64,000 bases of DNA from Halichondria panicea (Eukaryota; Porifera; Demospongiae; Suberitida; Halichondriidae), in the NCBI RefSeq assembly GCF_963675165.1, contig NC_087380.1, positions 3,773,803 to 3,837,802 of the forward strand. Reading direction: 5' to 3'. Position numbers and translations under genes: made by a program. How positions within the stretch are numbered: the first letter of the stretch is position 1; each line of letters starts with the position of its first letter. Under the pieces are notes generated by a model. The model saw nothing but the letters and a program-made list of their open reading frames with translations, was not told where the DNA came from and searched no databases. Below, one piece after another: positions 55,275 to 64,000 of this stretch.

Positions 55275-58200
55275 ATGTTTGTACAGTGCCAGAGGTTGTT
55301 GGCTACATCTCTGAGCAGATTCTCCCCTTCACTAACGGTCAGGTGCATCAGCTCATGCTCCCCTCTCTTAGCCAGGAACACAGGCAACAACAGAGGAGAA
55401 AAATTACTGCCCCCAGAAGAGAGATTAGGCTATTTGAAGGCTGCTGAGAAAAGGTATTCATGCTATATATTATTATTAATTTTTATAGGTATATCTACAC
55501 ATGCATGCTTTGACAATGTATGTGGGTGTAGTTATAGTGGATATAGATGGTGCTGGATTGTATAGGATTTAATTAACAGTGTGTGTTTGCAGGGTAGCGG
55601 TATTTGCTGGTCTGTCTTTGATTGTGGGTTACTTTGCTCTAAAGTCTGCTTTTTCGAGTAAGTTGGACTAGACTAGACGTGCTAAATCTCGAAGAAAAGC
55701 TTATTTATTGATTGAGGGATGTCTCACTTTTCATGTACTATTTCCAATGTCTGCATAAAGAGCTACACAGTAATAGATCTATATAAAGTAGACCCAATAA
55801 AGTCTGTATTGTCCACTGACTACTGCAGAGCTGGTGGATAATTGTTAGTAGTGCCTCTCTTATTTTTGATGTCTCAGATGCTCTTGTAATGCACCCCTTT
55901 GGCTGTACAACAAAATAATAAGTGGTGTTGATGTTGTGACTTGCACCCTTGTAGAAATGTCCTCGAGGAAGGAGGAGCAGGATAAGAAGAAAGCAGAGCT
56001 TGCTAAGGCCTCTTTGCCACGCCCTCTAGTAGTGGCGGGACCCTCCGGCTCTGGCAAGAGCACTCTACTCACTCGACTCTTCAGTGATAACCCAGACAAG
56101 TTTGGATTCAGTGTGTCACGTGAGTCAGCATGTAATTGACTCTATAGTATTACGAAGTGATAACCTAATCCCTTTGATGATGAAACAAAACTACTTACTA
56201 ATGATGATGTGTGTTTGTGCAGATACCACAAGGAAACCTCGTCCTGGAGAGGAGAATGGGAAACGTACGTATTTGTTTATCGTGTGATCTGCTTGCAGTA
56301 TTGTATTGAGCCATATATAAGCAGTGCCACTGTCGTGCATGGCCATGCTTTGTGCGTGAAATTGAGTGTACAGAATGTGTAGTGTAGGTATGGGTTTTCT
56401 TTTGTTATTTGATCATGCATGGGCACATGATTTGTGGTAGTGTTATCTATTCTTCTATTACCCACACAACCCACACACTGGTACAGATTATCACTTTTCC
56501 ACGAGGGAGTCCATGCAGAAGGGCATAGATGCTGGAGCATTCATTGAGTGGGCAGAGTACTCAGGGAACATGTACGGAACAAGGTACGCAGCAACTCATA
56601 ATCTAATTTGGCTGTACATGTAATAGTTTTGTTAGTACATGTAGAAGATTCATGTTGCAATTAAGAGTAGTTGCTAGTGCTGTGGTTGTATTAAGTTAAT
56701 GATTATAATTATCCGTACACCCTTACCATTGCAGTATGGAGCAATAGCTAGGCTGTTCATCTCTTGCTTTACGGTATACTCGGCACTCCTTGTGAGACTT
56801 TTATCATACATTATACCAATTCTCCGTGCAGCAAGAAGGCAGTGAGAGATGTGCAGGAGCAGGGTAGAGTGTGTGTGCTGGACATTGAAATGCAGGTGGG
56901 TGGTGTTTGTCAGGTCGTTTCTATGGGTGCGTGGTAGTGGGTAGCCCAGTTACGGTATAGAGTATTGTTGTCACAATTCCCCATGTGCTGCAGGGAGTGC
57001 GTAACCTCAAGAAAACAGACCTGAACCCTGTCTATGTGCTCATTCGTCCTCCCTCCATTGAGGTAAGTTACCATACTGTATAGCGAGTAATGATGAACTA
57101 CCACCTAAAGTTAATACGGTAGACTCTCGCTATTCCGGCTCTCTGAAGTACGTCCACCTTGATATACCGGCCATTTGGTTTGGCACAGATTCCTAGCTAT
57201 ATGTTTACTGCACAAAACTTGCCCTGAAATGTAGCCACTCGCTATTCCGTATACTGGCTAGTACTGGCTGCCCTAAACTAAGTAATTTGATTAGGCCGGA
57301 TATGACATTTTGGATGAGGTTTGGCAGATACACTTAAAGAGAACATTATATCCTTTATTATCCTCGAGACAGAACTGCAAAATTAGGGTCGTTTTTAAGC
57401 CGCGGTTATTTTCTGAAATGCGACCCCCTTGCTATTCCGGCCAAGCTGCACCGCCCCAAGGGTGGCCAGATTAACGAGAGTCTACTGTAGTTCGCGTATT
57501 TTAAATATTCGTACAGCTCAGGATAATAACATTAAAGCTATTGATTATTGAGCCAGAACATTTCGCAATTTTAATTTTCAGATGATGATCTACAATATGA
57601 AAAATACAAAAATAACCTGCTATACGCATAACGGTACGCGTAACGGTATACCGGTAGACACACAAGTTGATCTGAAAGTATTTGATCTAAGTGTGCAGGT
57701 TCTTTTGTTGCCAGAAAATTCCTTTCAGACAATGTACATTACCCCTCTGCCTATATACAGGCACTGGAGGAGAGACTGAGAGCGAGACAGACCGAGACTG
57801 AGGAAAGTCTCGAGAAGAGGCTGACAATTGCCAGGGAGGAGCTAGACTATGGTATGTAACAATAGTACTGCATGTGTGTGCGGATATTATTAACAAGATG
57901 TAATTAGTCATAGTGTGTGTGTGTGAGGTCTCTCTATACACCGATCTGCAATAATTAATTTCGTCACTGGTTCCAGGGTTATACAGGGGGGAGGGGGATC
58001 AGATATCCCCCTGGCACTTAAATCTAAAATTTGCATTCAGGTACTGTAGTTGTATGACAAGTCAACCCCAAAACCCACCAGAATTCACCTAAGACTATGC
58101 ACCTCATTAACAACATTTCCAGGGGGGGAGGGGCATGCCCTATAGCTTGGGTTCCCCTAGCCGGCGACACATGCATGCACGTACTCTGTGTGCCTTTATT

Positions 58201-58802
58201 TCTACTTTAAAATTCTGTATGACACCCTGGCTAATATAACATTGTTTCCACTGTGGTACCGGTAATACAATTAATGTTGTTATACCAATAATATTTATTG
58301 TGTACAGCTGAGGGCCCTGGGGTGTTTGACTATGTCGTGATGAACGATAAGCTGGAAACTGCTTACGAAACCTTTATTGGAGTCATCAAAAAGGTAATTA
58401 TAATGACTTAATTATAATGTACTAACAATAATTAAGCGTACGTTGTTGTACACTTGTAATTACAACTTGCTGTATAAATTTGTTTGTCGTAATAAATTAT
58501 TATCATGCCATGACAAGTGAATGATATTTTGGCCACACGAAAATAACCCAGTAATTTTGTGCGTTACCGGGTACTTCTCTCAATTGTACTAGTGTTCAAG
58601 CTGGCGCTGTGCTAATGCCTCTCGCCATGTTTTTGCTTTCGCTCAAAAGTATTAGAGTGTTATATTAGTTTCTATTTTATATTAAAGTTAGCTTATCTAT
58701 ATAAAGTCACTGAGAAGAAAAGACTTATTTACATGCATCTATTGTTGTTATTATTTATTGTATTATGTGGCTTACCAGGACCTCAAGAAAGAAGAAAATT
58801 GA
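55275..58802 (+). CDS. GUK1: Guanylate kinase with N-terminal mitochondrial/membrane leader
   Basis: Ten exons join in frame to 293 residues: 55275-55453, 55593-55657, 55955-56119, 56223-56264, 56487-56583, 56832-56895, 56994-57062, 57761-57851, 58308-58393 and a terminal exon at 58779-58802. The kinase domain starts near ATG 55957 ([20 protein letters not shown]): P-loop [60 protein letters not shown] and [11 protein letters not shown]. It phosphorylates GMP/dGMP to the diphosphate with ATP. From that ATG the protein is 211 residues, near the usual ~200. Two upstream exons encode [20 protein letters not shown]…, an Arg/Ser-rich probable mitochondrial presequence, then [20 protein letters not shown], a TM-like helix. 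The donor TCGA-GTAAGT joins the kinase exon in phase. If that donor is unused, the leader is a separate 85-residue protein ending at 55671. Confidence 0.85.
57115..57489. mobile_element. Pogo/Tigger-like MITE in a GUK1 intron
   Basis: TACGGTAGACTCTCGCTATT at the left and AACGAGAGTCTACTGTA at the right are inverted ends with TA at each edge. CTATTCCGGCC words repeat inside. 375 bp, non-coding. Confidence 0.8.
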
Positions 58803-58945
58803 TTCTTCCAGAATCTGTAGTTCAGTGTATATAATATCTAAGAAGAAAAGACCTGTGTACATGCATAATTATTGTTATCTATATTGTTATATGGTAGTGT
58901 TTTGTGGCTTACCAGGCCCTCAAGACAAAGATGATTCTGCCAGGA
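58690..58945 (+). repeat. Tandem duplication carrying two GUK1 3' acceptor sites
   Basis: GAGAAGAAAAGACTTATTTA … GTGGCTTACCAGGACCTCAAGA and AAGAAGAAAAGACCTGTGTA … GTGGCTTACCAGGCCCTCAAGA are diverged copies about 137 bp apart. Each ends in an acceptor followed by a short open frame. Confidence 0.8.
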
Positions 58946-59084
58946 GGATCTGGATCTGGATCTTTCTCACACGTACAGGAATGAGCGCGCATGCGCATTA
59001 CATCCATAGGAATAATTAAAGGGTGTGTCCAAAGAGATCAATTTCACAAATGGCTACTGCTAGCTAGCTGTTTTAACAGATATT

Positions 59085-59425
59085 TTCTGAGTATTGTAGC
59101 TAACAAAAAGCTAGCGCTTTAGTGCAAGGCTAACTCATATGTTGAATAGAAAGTTTGTGCGGACAGATGATGCTATAAAAGATTCTGAAGAGACTGCAAC
59201 AGCCTTCAATGTGAGTCAAACTAGCCATAACTCGAGAAAGAAGCTTTAGTTTGCTAATCCACGAATCAAAATCCAAGAGAACGTGGCTAGAAGCCTATAG
59301 AAGCTGTTAGCTTTCGTCGCATTGCAACCGTTGAGCAGTTACAGCTGGAACAGACACACAGACACACACACACACAGTCAGCTTTACCGGATCCCTTGTG
59401 CGGCTACGCCTCGAGGCATAATAAC
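59085..59425 (+). repeat. Dispersed ~300-bp repeat family, copy 5
   Basis: GCTAGCGCTTTAGTGCAAGG, GATTCTGAAGAGACTGCAAC, AATCCACGAATCAAAATCCA, GGCTAGAAGCCTATAGAAGC and a CA-run align with copy 2. Confidence 0.8.
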
Positions 59426-60356
59426 TGATGTACTTGCATGACCCCATGCACATGTAGGGGTTGGTAGATTATGCTATATAGCATAATTTTGAGCATAATA
59501 TATAGGAACATTTTTTGGTGAGAATTATGCTGGTCCTTTTTCTTAGACGGTTCGTTCTTTCTTTCTTTGTTCCTCTAATTCTGACATAATAGGTACATTT
59601 ATAGTTATGAGAATAGGCAGGTTTCACAGAAATACAATTATCTCCTTGCAATTCTATATTATAGTGTTAATAGATAGAGTCACGTGGCAATGATTTATAG
59701 TTTGATGTTACTTGTGCAACGACATGCATGGGGCCCTACGTTGTGCTTTGGAGGAATAATGTGGGATTTGAAAGGAATAATAGGCTGTTTACTTGAGCAT
59801 AGAATAGCATAATAGGTAATTATCTCGAGCATAATCTACCAACCCCTACCCACATGTTTTCTGTATCACTCCGTGCAGGTTGTAAACCTTGATAAAGATG
59901 AAGGATCAACTCCTCAGTAGACCTTACAAACGATGATGTAACTATTTTTGTCTAGTACGTAATATTACTTGATATGAAAAAGATGATTACTTGCATCGCG
60001 ATGCATGCATGTCCAGAGTACGTATAGGTTGCGGGACAATGTACAGAATGATATAATTACTTATACATAATAATAATAATTATTATGTACATTAATCTGC
60101 AGCACTCAAAACAGGACAATGCATATATTATATATAGTTTCTTCTACCTATATATGGTTGCACTGTGGTATCCCCCCCATTCCATGTACATCCAGACCAT
60201 AATTATTTATGAGACCATGCACCCGGTATAAATTATATTGATTCCATGATTTAATATTATGGTATCAACAATATTAGACAGCAATTAAAACAGCTACGCA
60301 TAATTATACACAGTTCATAGATCTATTATTAAGAGAAATAGTTGCAATGTTCTTGT
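59426..60356. other. Mostly non-coding GUK1/SMC2 convergent region
   Basis: Contains one possible GUK1 terminal exon at 59879-59920 (VVNLDKDEGSTPQ then stop, after the acceptor CACTCCGTGCAG). The remainder is AT-rich with no recognised gene. Confidence 0.5.
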
Positions 60357-63300
60357 TCATTGGGTGGGGGCGAGCACAGACACCCCTCCTGTGCAAGGCT
60401 TCTTGGACTGGTGGCCACTGGTGGTCTGTTTCCCACGCTGATGACGTCCACTATTTTCCTTGCTTGTTGAACTGGGACCAGCCTGTGACGTTATACTGGG
60501 ATTCACATACCTGCAGGTGTACAGTATAATAGCGTGATTTAATAGAATGTACAAATGAAAATCACTTTGAGCTAGGTAGTACTATACATTTGTTGATACA
60601 TAGCCATAGGCGCAGGCATGTACATGTAACATGGTAAAATACAAGTTAAACAGGGAATCACAGCTAGAGGAGAGGCCCTCCGGAGAGTCATGCAATTATA
60701 TACTACATGAAGTGTTTGTACATATTCCTGTATACAGGCTTAGCTAGCTGTTTTGTCAATGATGTGGCCAAGGTGCACCATACATTAATGTTACAGTAGT
60801 TCAGAGCCCACCTGGTTACTGTGGAGACGCCATCCACAAATTTTGTCTTGTAAAGAACGTTGGCGTTGTTGAACATACCGTCTTTGAGCGAGACTACGAT
60901 GAATTGTGAGTGTTTAAAATGGGTCCTGAGCATCTGGCCGATGTTTTGGGTGTGAGAGAGATCTAGAGCAGCATCTACCTCATCCAAGATGTAGACTGGG
61001 GCTGGCTTGAAGAGGAGGAGGGAAAGGATTAGCGAGAGAGCCACGAGCGACCTGTGTGTATGTGAGTGTGCGTGTATGCATGTACTGAACCCTGTACCCT
61101 AGTTCTGAGGAAAAACGAGTGTAGCATGATCGTAACTAGACGTGATGATACTGAAATGTTAACTCTAGCTGTAGGCACAATTTACGAAACTTATAAACCC
61201 AACTGCTCAATAACATTACTCAGGCTATCTACCCAAACAATTAACTGACCTCTGACCTCCAGACAGCTCCTGCAGACTCTCCTTCCAGACCTCCCCAAAA
61301 CCCACCTTTACCTCTAGTCCATCGAGCACCCCTTGACCCTCGGGTGGGGAGAGCTTGGCCCGTGACCCTGGCAGCAGAGTAGAGAATATGGAGCCAAAAT
61401 CCTGTGCAATGGGTGGGTAATGGCTCATACCAACGTAGTGTAAAAAAAACAGCATTTCTAATTCGATGCATAAGTTAGTTTGAAAGTCGAAACATTTGAG
61501 TTGTCCACTGCCTTACCGTGTTAACTCTGTCGTATGCTCCCTGCAGTGCCTCGTTCTTCTTGTGGTCCAACTGAGTGATGAGCTCGGCAATCTTGAGCTT
61601 GTCGTTCTCCACAATCTCCTTCTTTTTTACCAGATCGTTGTACTGAGAGGGGGAGTGGCGTTTAAATAAAGTAAATTGCTATGTTAATTGTCAATCTACA
61701 AGGGTCTACAGAGAAGAGTAAGGATAACAAAGTCCTTAAATTTGTTAATTCTGGTGAGCAGAGTACGTAAAAACACTTCATATGCAGGAATTCCCATTTG
61801 GTCTAGTGGTTAGGATTCCTGGCTTTCACCCAGGCGGCCCGGGTTCAATTCCCGGAGTGGGAGCAGTTACTTTTATTTTGTAATTACTCACTTTTTCTTC
61901 AGCTTTCCCAAGCATGTTCATTGCACGCATGTTCACATTTTTGCTCAGCTTATCCTGTGGTAAAAAGATTGTTATCAACACAATACATGTGAATAGCTAG
62001 CTCAATCCTCAACAGTGAAAACTGTGCATAGAGGGTAACCCTTGAGTATAGGCCAGCAGTGGCTGTAATAGAGAGGCGGCCTGCTAACACAGGTTGAAAC
62101 ACATTATTCAGTGCAGGCTTAGGTACACATGCATTAACCTGCTGACTGTATAACTATTAGAACGTGAGAGGCTTCATTGTATCGACAAGTCTAGATGGCC
62201 TGCTAACACAGCTAGGTTTAAACACATTATTCAGTGGAGGCTTAGGTACCCATGCATTAACCTGCTGACTGTATAAGTATTAGAACGTGACAGGCTTTAT
62301 TGTATCGACAAGTCTAGATGGCCTGCTAACACAGCTAGGTTTGAACACATTATTCAGTGGAGGCTTAGGTACCCATACATTAACCTGCTGACTGTATAAC
62401 TATTAGAACGTGACAGGCTTCATTGTATCGACAAGTCTAGATGGCCTGCTAACACAGCTAGGTTTAAACACATTATTCAGTGGAGGCTTAGGTACCCATG
62501 CATTAACCTGCTGACTGTATAACTATTAGAACGTGAGAGGCTTCATTGTATCAACAAGTCTAGATATAATCAAGCCATATCATAATTACAGGAAACCTTA
62601 ATAGCAGCAAGCTACACGTACCTTCTGTTCCTGCAGTTTAGCCAGTTTCTTCTCGACCTCTCTCGGTTGGTTGGTAGTGAAGTCATAGGCTGTGTTGGGC
62701 TGACCAAAGTACTGCTTGTCTCTTGCTATCCAGTCGTACTTGGAGAGTAGGGACTCGACCTGCATAAGGTTAAGTACAGGAAGAGTATTAGAGACACCAG
62801 GTTTGACCATGCATAGTATCTAACAACTGCTGTTTTATGTGTGACACTTACAATGCAATGTATACCTAACACTTCGAGTGGCAATACCAAAAGCGTAAAA
62901 GAAACCCAAGCTAATAGAACATTACAGTTATATACATAAGTACGCATCATTCCTATTACAGAATGTCCATTGGAAAATTTTGTAATTGGAGCCCTTACTC
63001 TCTGTGCTGCATCTCGACTGTCCTTGTGGAACTTTGTGATCTTGTGCTCGAGCTCTTTGATTTTGAGAGCACAGCTGACTTTTTCCTTCTCTCTCTCCTT
63101 CCTCTCCTGCTCACACCTTGACAGCTCTTTGTTCCGCTCTCGCAAGGCCACCTTCTGCTCGTCTAACTCCTTTTTGCCTGCCTCCAGTGAGCTCTGGGAG
63201 TCGGTACAATGCATAGCATTATGAGTAGCTACGTAGAACTATAGCAATGTGTGTGTAACAGCAACAATACTGCTAGTGAAAAATTGGGCAGAATCATATT

Positions 63301-64000
63301 GTCAATATAGGTACCAGAAACACATAATTATAGTTATACACATCACTCTCACTTTGGCTTCTTCATTGGCTGTCTTGCGCTCCTCCAAAGTGTCAGTTTT
63401 ACTGGCCATGGTCGCAGCACTGGCATCAATCTGAACGGTGCAACAACGGGGAGCTGCATTCATTCAGTTTTAACTCTCAAAAGACTATACATGCATGCAT
63501 GTTATACAATTAACTCAAGCACATCATAATAATTATACATGTATGACATTTGTAATAGATATAGAAAAGACATTGGCACGGGCGTAAAACACAAGGATTC
63601 GCATGATATGTGTTTTATATCACGATGACCTTTACCATTTGGTACGTGACCACGTAATAAAAATAACATAGCACTGTATGGCGTTTATTAAACGCTGTTA
63701 CCTTGACAACGTGATATCATTTTATGTTACAAGCTGTTTTGTTATAGGCTCTCGGAGCTACTGACCTGTCCCTGCTGCGCCTCCAGTCCTTTCTGCAGCT
63801 CCTCCACCTCCAGAGTGAGTGCCTGCATCTCCTGCTCCCTGCTCTTGGCCTCCTTCACAACACTCTCTGCCTCCTTCTTGGCTCTGGTGATGGATGCTTC
63901 CGCCTCTTTTAGCTCTCTCTCGTGGTGAGACTTGGAGTCCTTCATCTTTTGTTGGATCTCTTTGAGTTTGGCACGGGCACTCTTTTCCATGGCTACAGAT
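60357..64000 (-). CDS. SMC2: Condensin subunit SMC2, C-terminal half (runs off right edge)
   Basis: Nine minus-strand exons join in frame: from the right edge to 63766, then 63430-63353, 63193-62999, 62759-62622, 61954-61892, 61642-61517, 61401-61250, 61051-60812 and 60510-60357. The first three are long coiled coil ([20 protein letters not shown]). The family block [20 protein letters not shown] follows, then [15 protein letters not shown], the hinge-distal signature [16 protein letters not shown], Walker [21 protein letters not shown] and the D-loop/H-loop region [20 protein letters not shown]. These residues form the ATPase head with the absent N-terminal half. SMC2 pairs with SMC4 in condensin to compact mitotic chromosomes. 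The last exon ([20 protein letters not shown] … stop at 60357) is a basic, Ser-rich tail typical in composition for the family. Confidence 0.95.
61792..61863 (+). tRNA. tRNA-Glu (anticodon UUC)
   Basis: 72 nt. The acceptor stem TCCCATT pairs with AGTGGGA. The A box is TGGTCTAGTGG, the anticodon loop holds CTTTCAC with TTC as anticodon, and the T arm CCGGGTTCAATTCCCGG is the B box. It needs no intron and CCA is not encoded. It lies on the strand opposite SMC2, within the intron 61643-61891, 28 bp from the exon at 61892. Confidence 0.97.
62078..62565. repeat. Minisatellite, four copies of ~122 bp, in an SMC2 intron
   Basis: Units start at 62078, 62197, 62320 and 62443 with GGCCTGCTAACACAG and contain AACACATTATTCAGTG(G/C)AGGC and ACCTGCTGACTGTATAACTA. 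Period 119-123 bp, few differences between copies. Confidence 0.95.

Overview
The window looks like nuclear DNA of an early-branching animal, most likely a sponge (demosponge-like). Reasons: intron-rich but compact genes with 60-1,200 bp GT-AG introns; animal or cilium-linked genes (EFCAB7, CCDC24); a TKL-type kinase whose catalytic loop reads HRDVSAPN; a large Ig/sushi receptor; and many short TA-flanked inverted-repeat elements (MITEs) with AT-rich, ACATGTAC-rich spacers. The species assignment is inference. Exon borders below were read by eye from splice consensus, reading-frame continuity and family similarity.

Layout. 1-5.4 kb (-): an uncharacterised gene made of small phase-0 exons in repeated types. 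5.4-8.7 kb: a local tandem duplication carrying C-rich/CA-rich minisatellites; one copy holds a 639-bp inverted-repeat element and the other preserves the empty site. 8.8-17.2 kb: gene fragments and decaying mobile elements (gag-protease retrotransposon, Tigger/pogo-like transposase, LINE reverse-transcriptase fragment) plus an unidentified ORF pair. 19.1-20.4 kb (-): a coiled-coil TKL-like kinase. 20.6-22.3 kb: a probable hAT-like non-autonomous element. 23.2-26.9 kb (-): a kelch-repeat gene with no visible 3' end. 27.9-32.5 kb (+): relics of ankyrin, sushi and Ig-like domains, split by a 5'-truncated LINE whose reverse-transcriptase ORF is still open.

33.4-63.9 kb is the gene-dense part. 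It holds a complete 19-exon type I membrane receptor (signal peptide, Ig-like, 14 sushi/CCP, Ig-like, TM, four-tyrosine tail; -), EFCAB7 (+), a SERBP1/HABP4 homologue (+), CCDC24 (-), a disordered protein of unknown role (+), guanylate kinase GUK1 with a possible mitochondrial/membrane leader (+), and the C-terminal half of condensin SMC2 (-, running off the right edge) with a tRNA-Glu(UUC) in one of its introns.

How they relate. The genes are unrelated housekeeping, ciliary and receptor loci, not one pathway. Two divergent pairs share short spacers (receptor/EFCAB7, 241 bp between start codons; CCDC24/disordered protein, 371 bp). The most interesting unit is the receptor: its ectodomain has grown by duplication of a three-exon sushi block, its tail carries YEEI, YxxV, YxxQ and YxN motifs, and degenerate sushi/Ig sequence lies on the opposite strand beside it.
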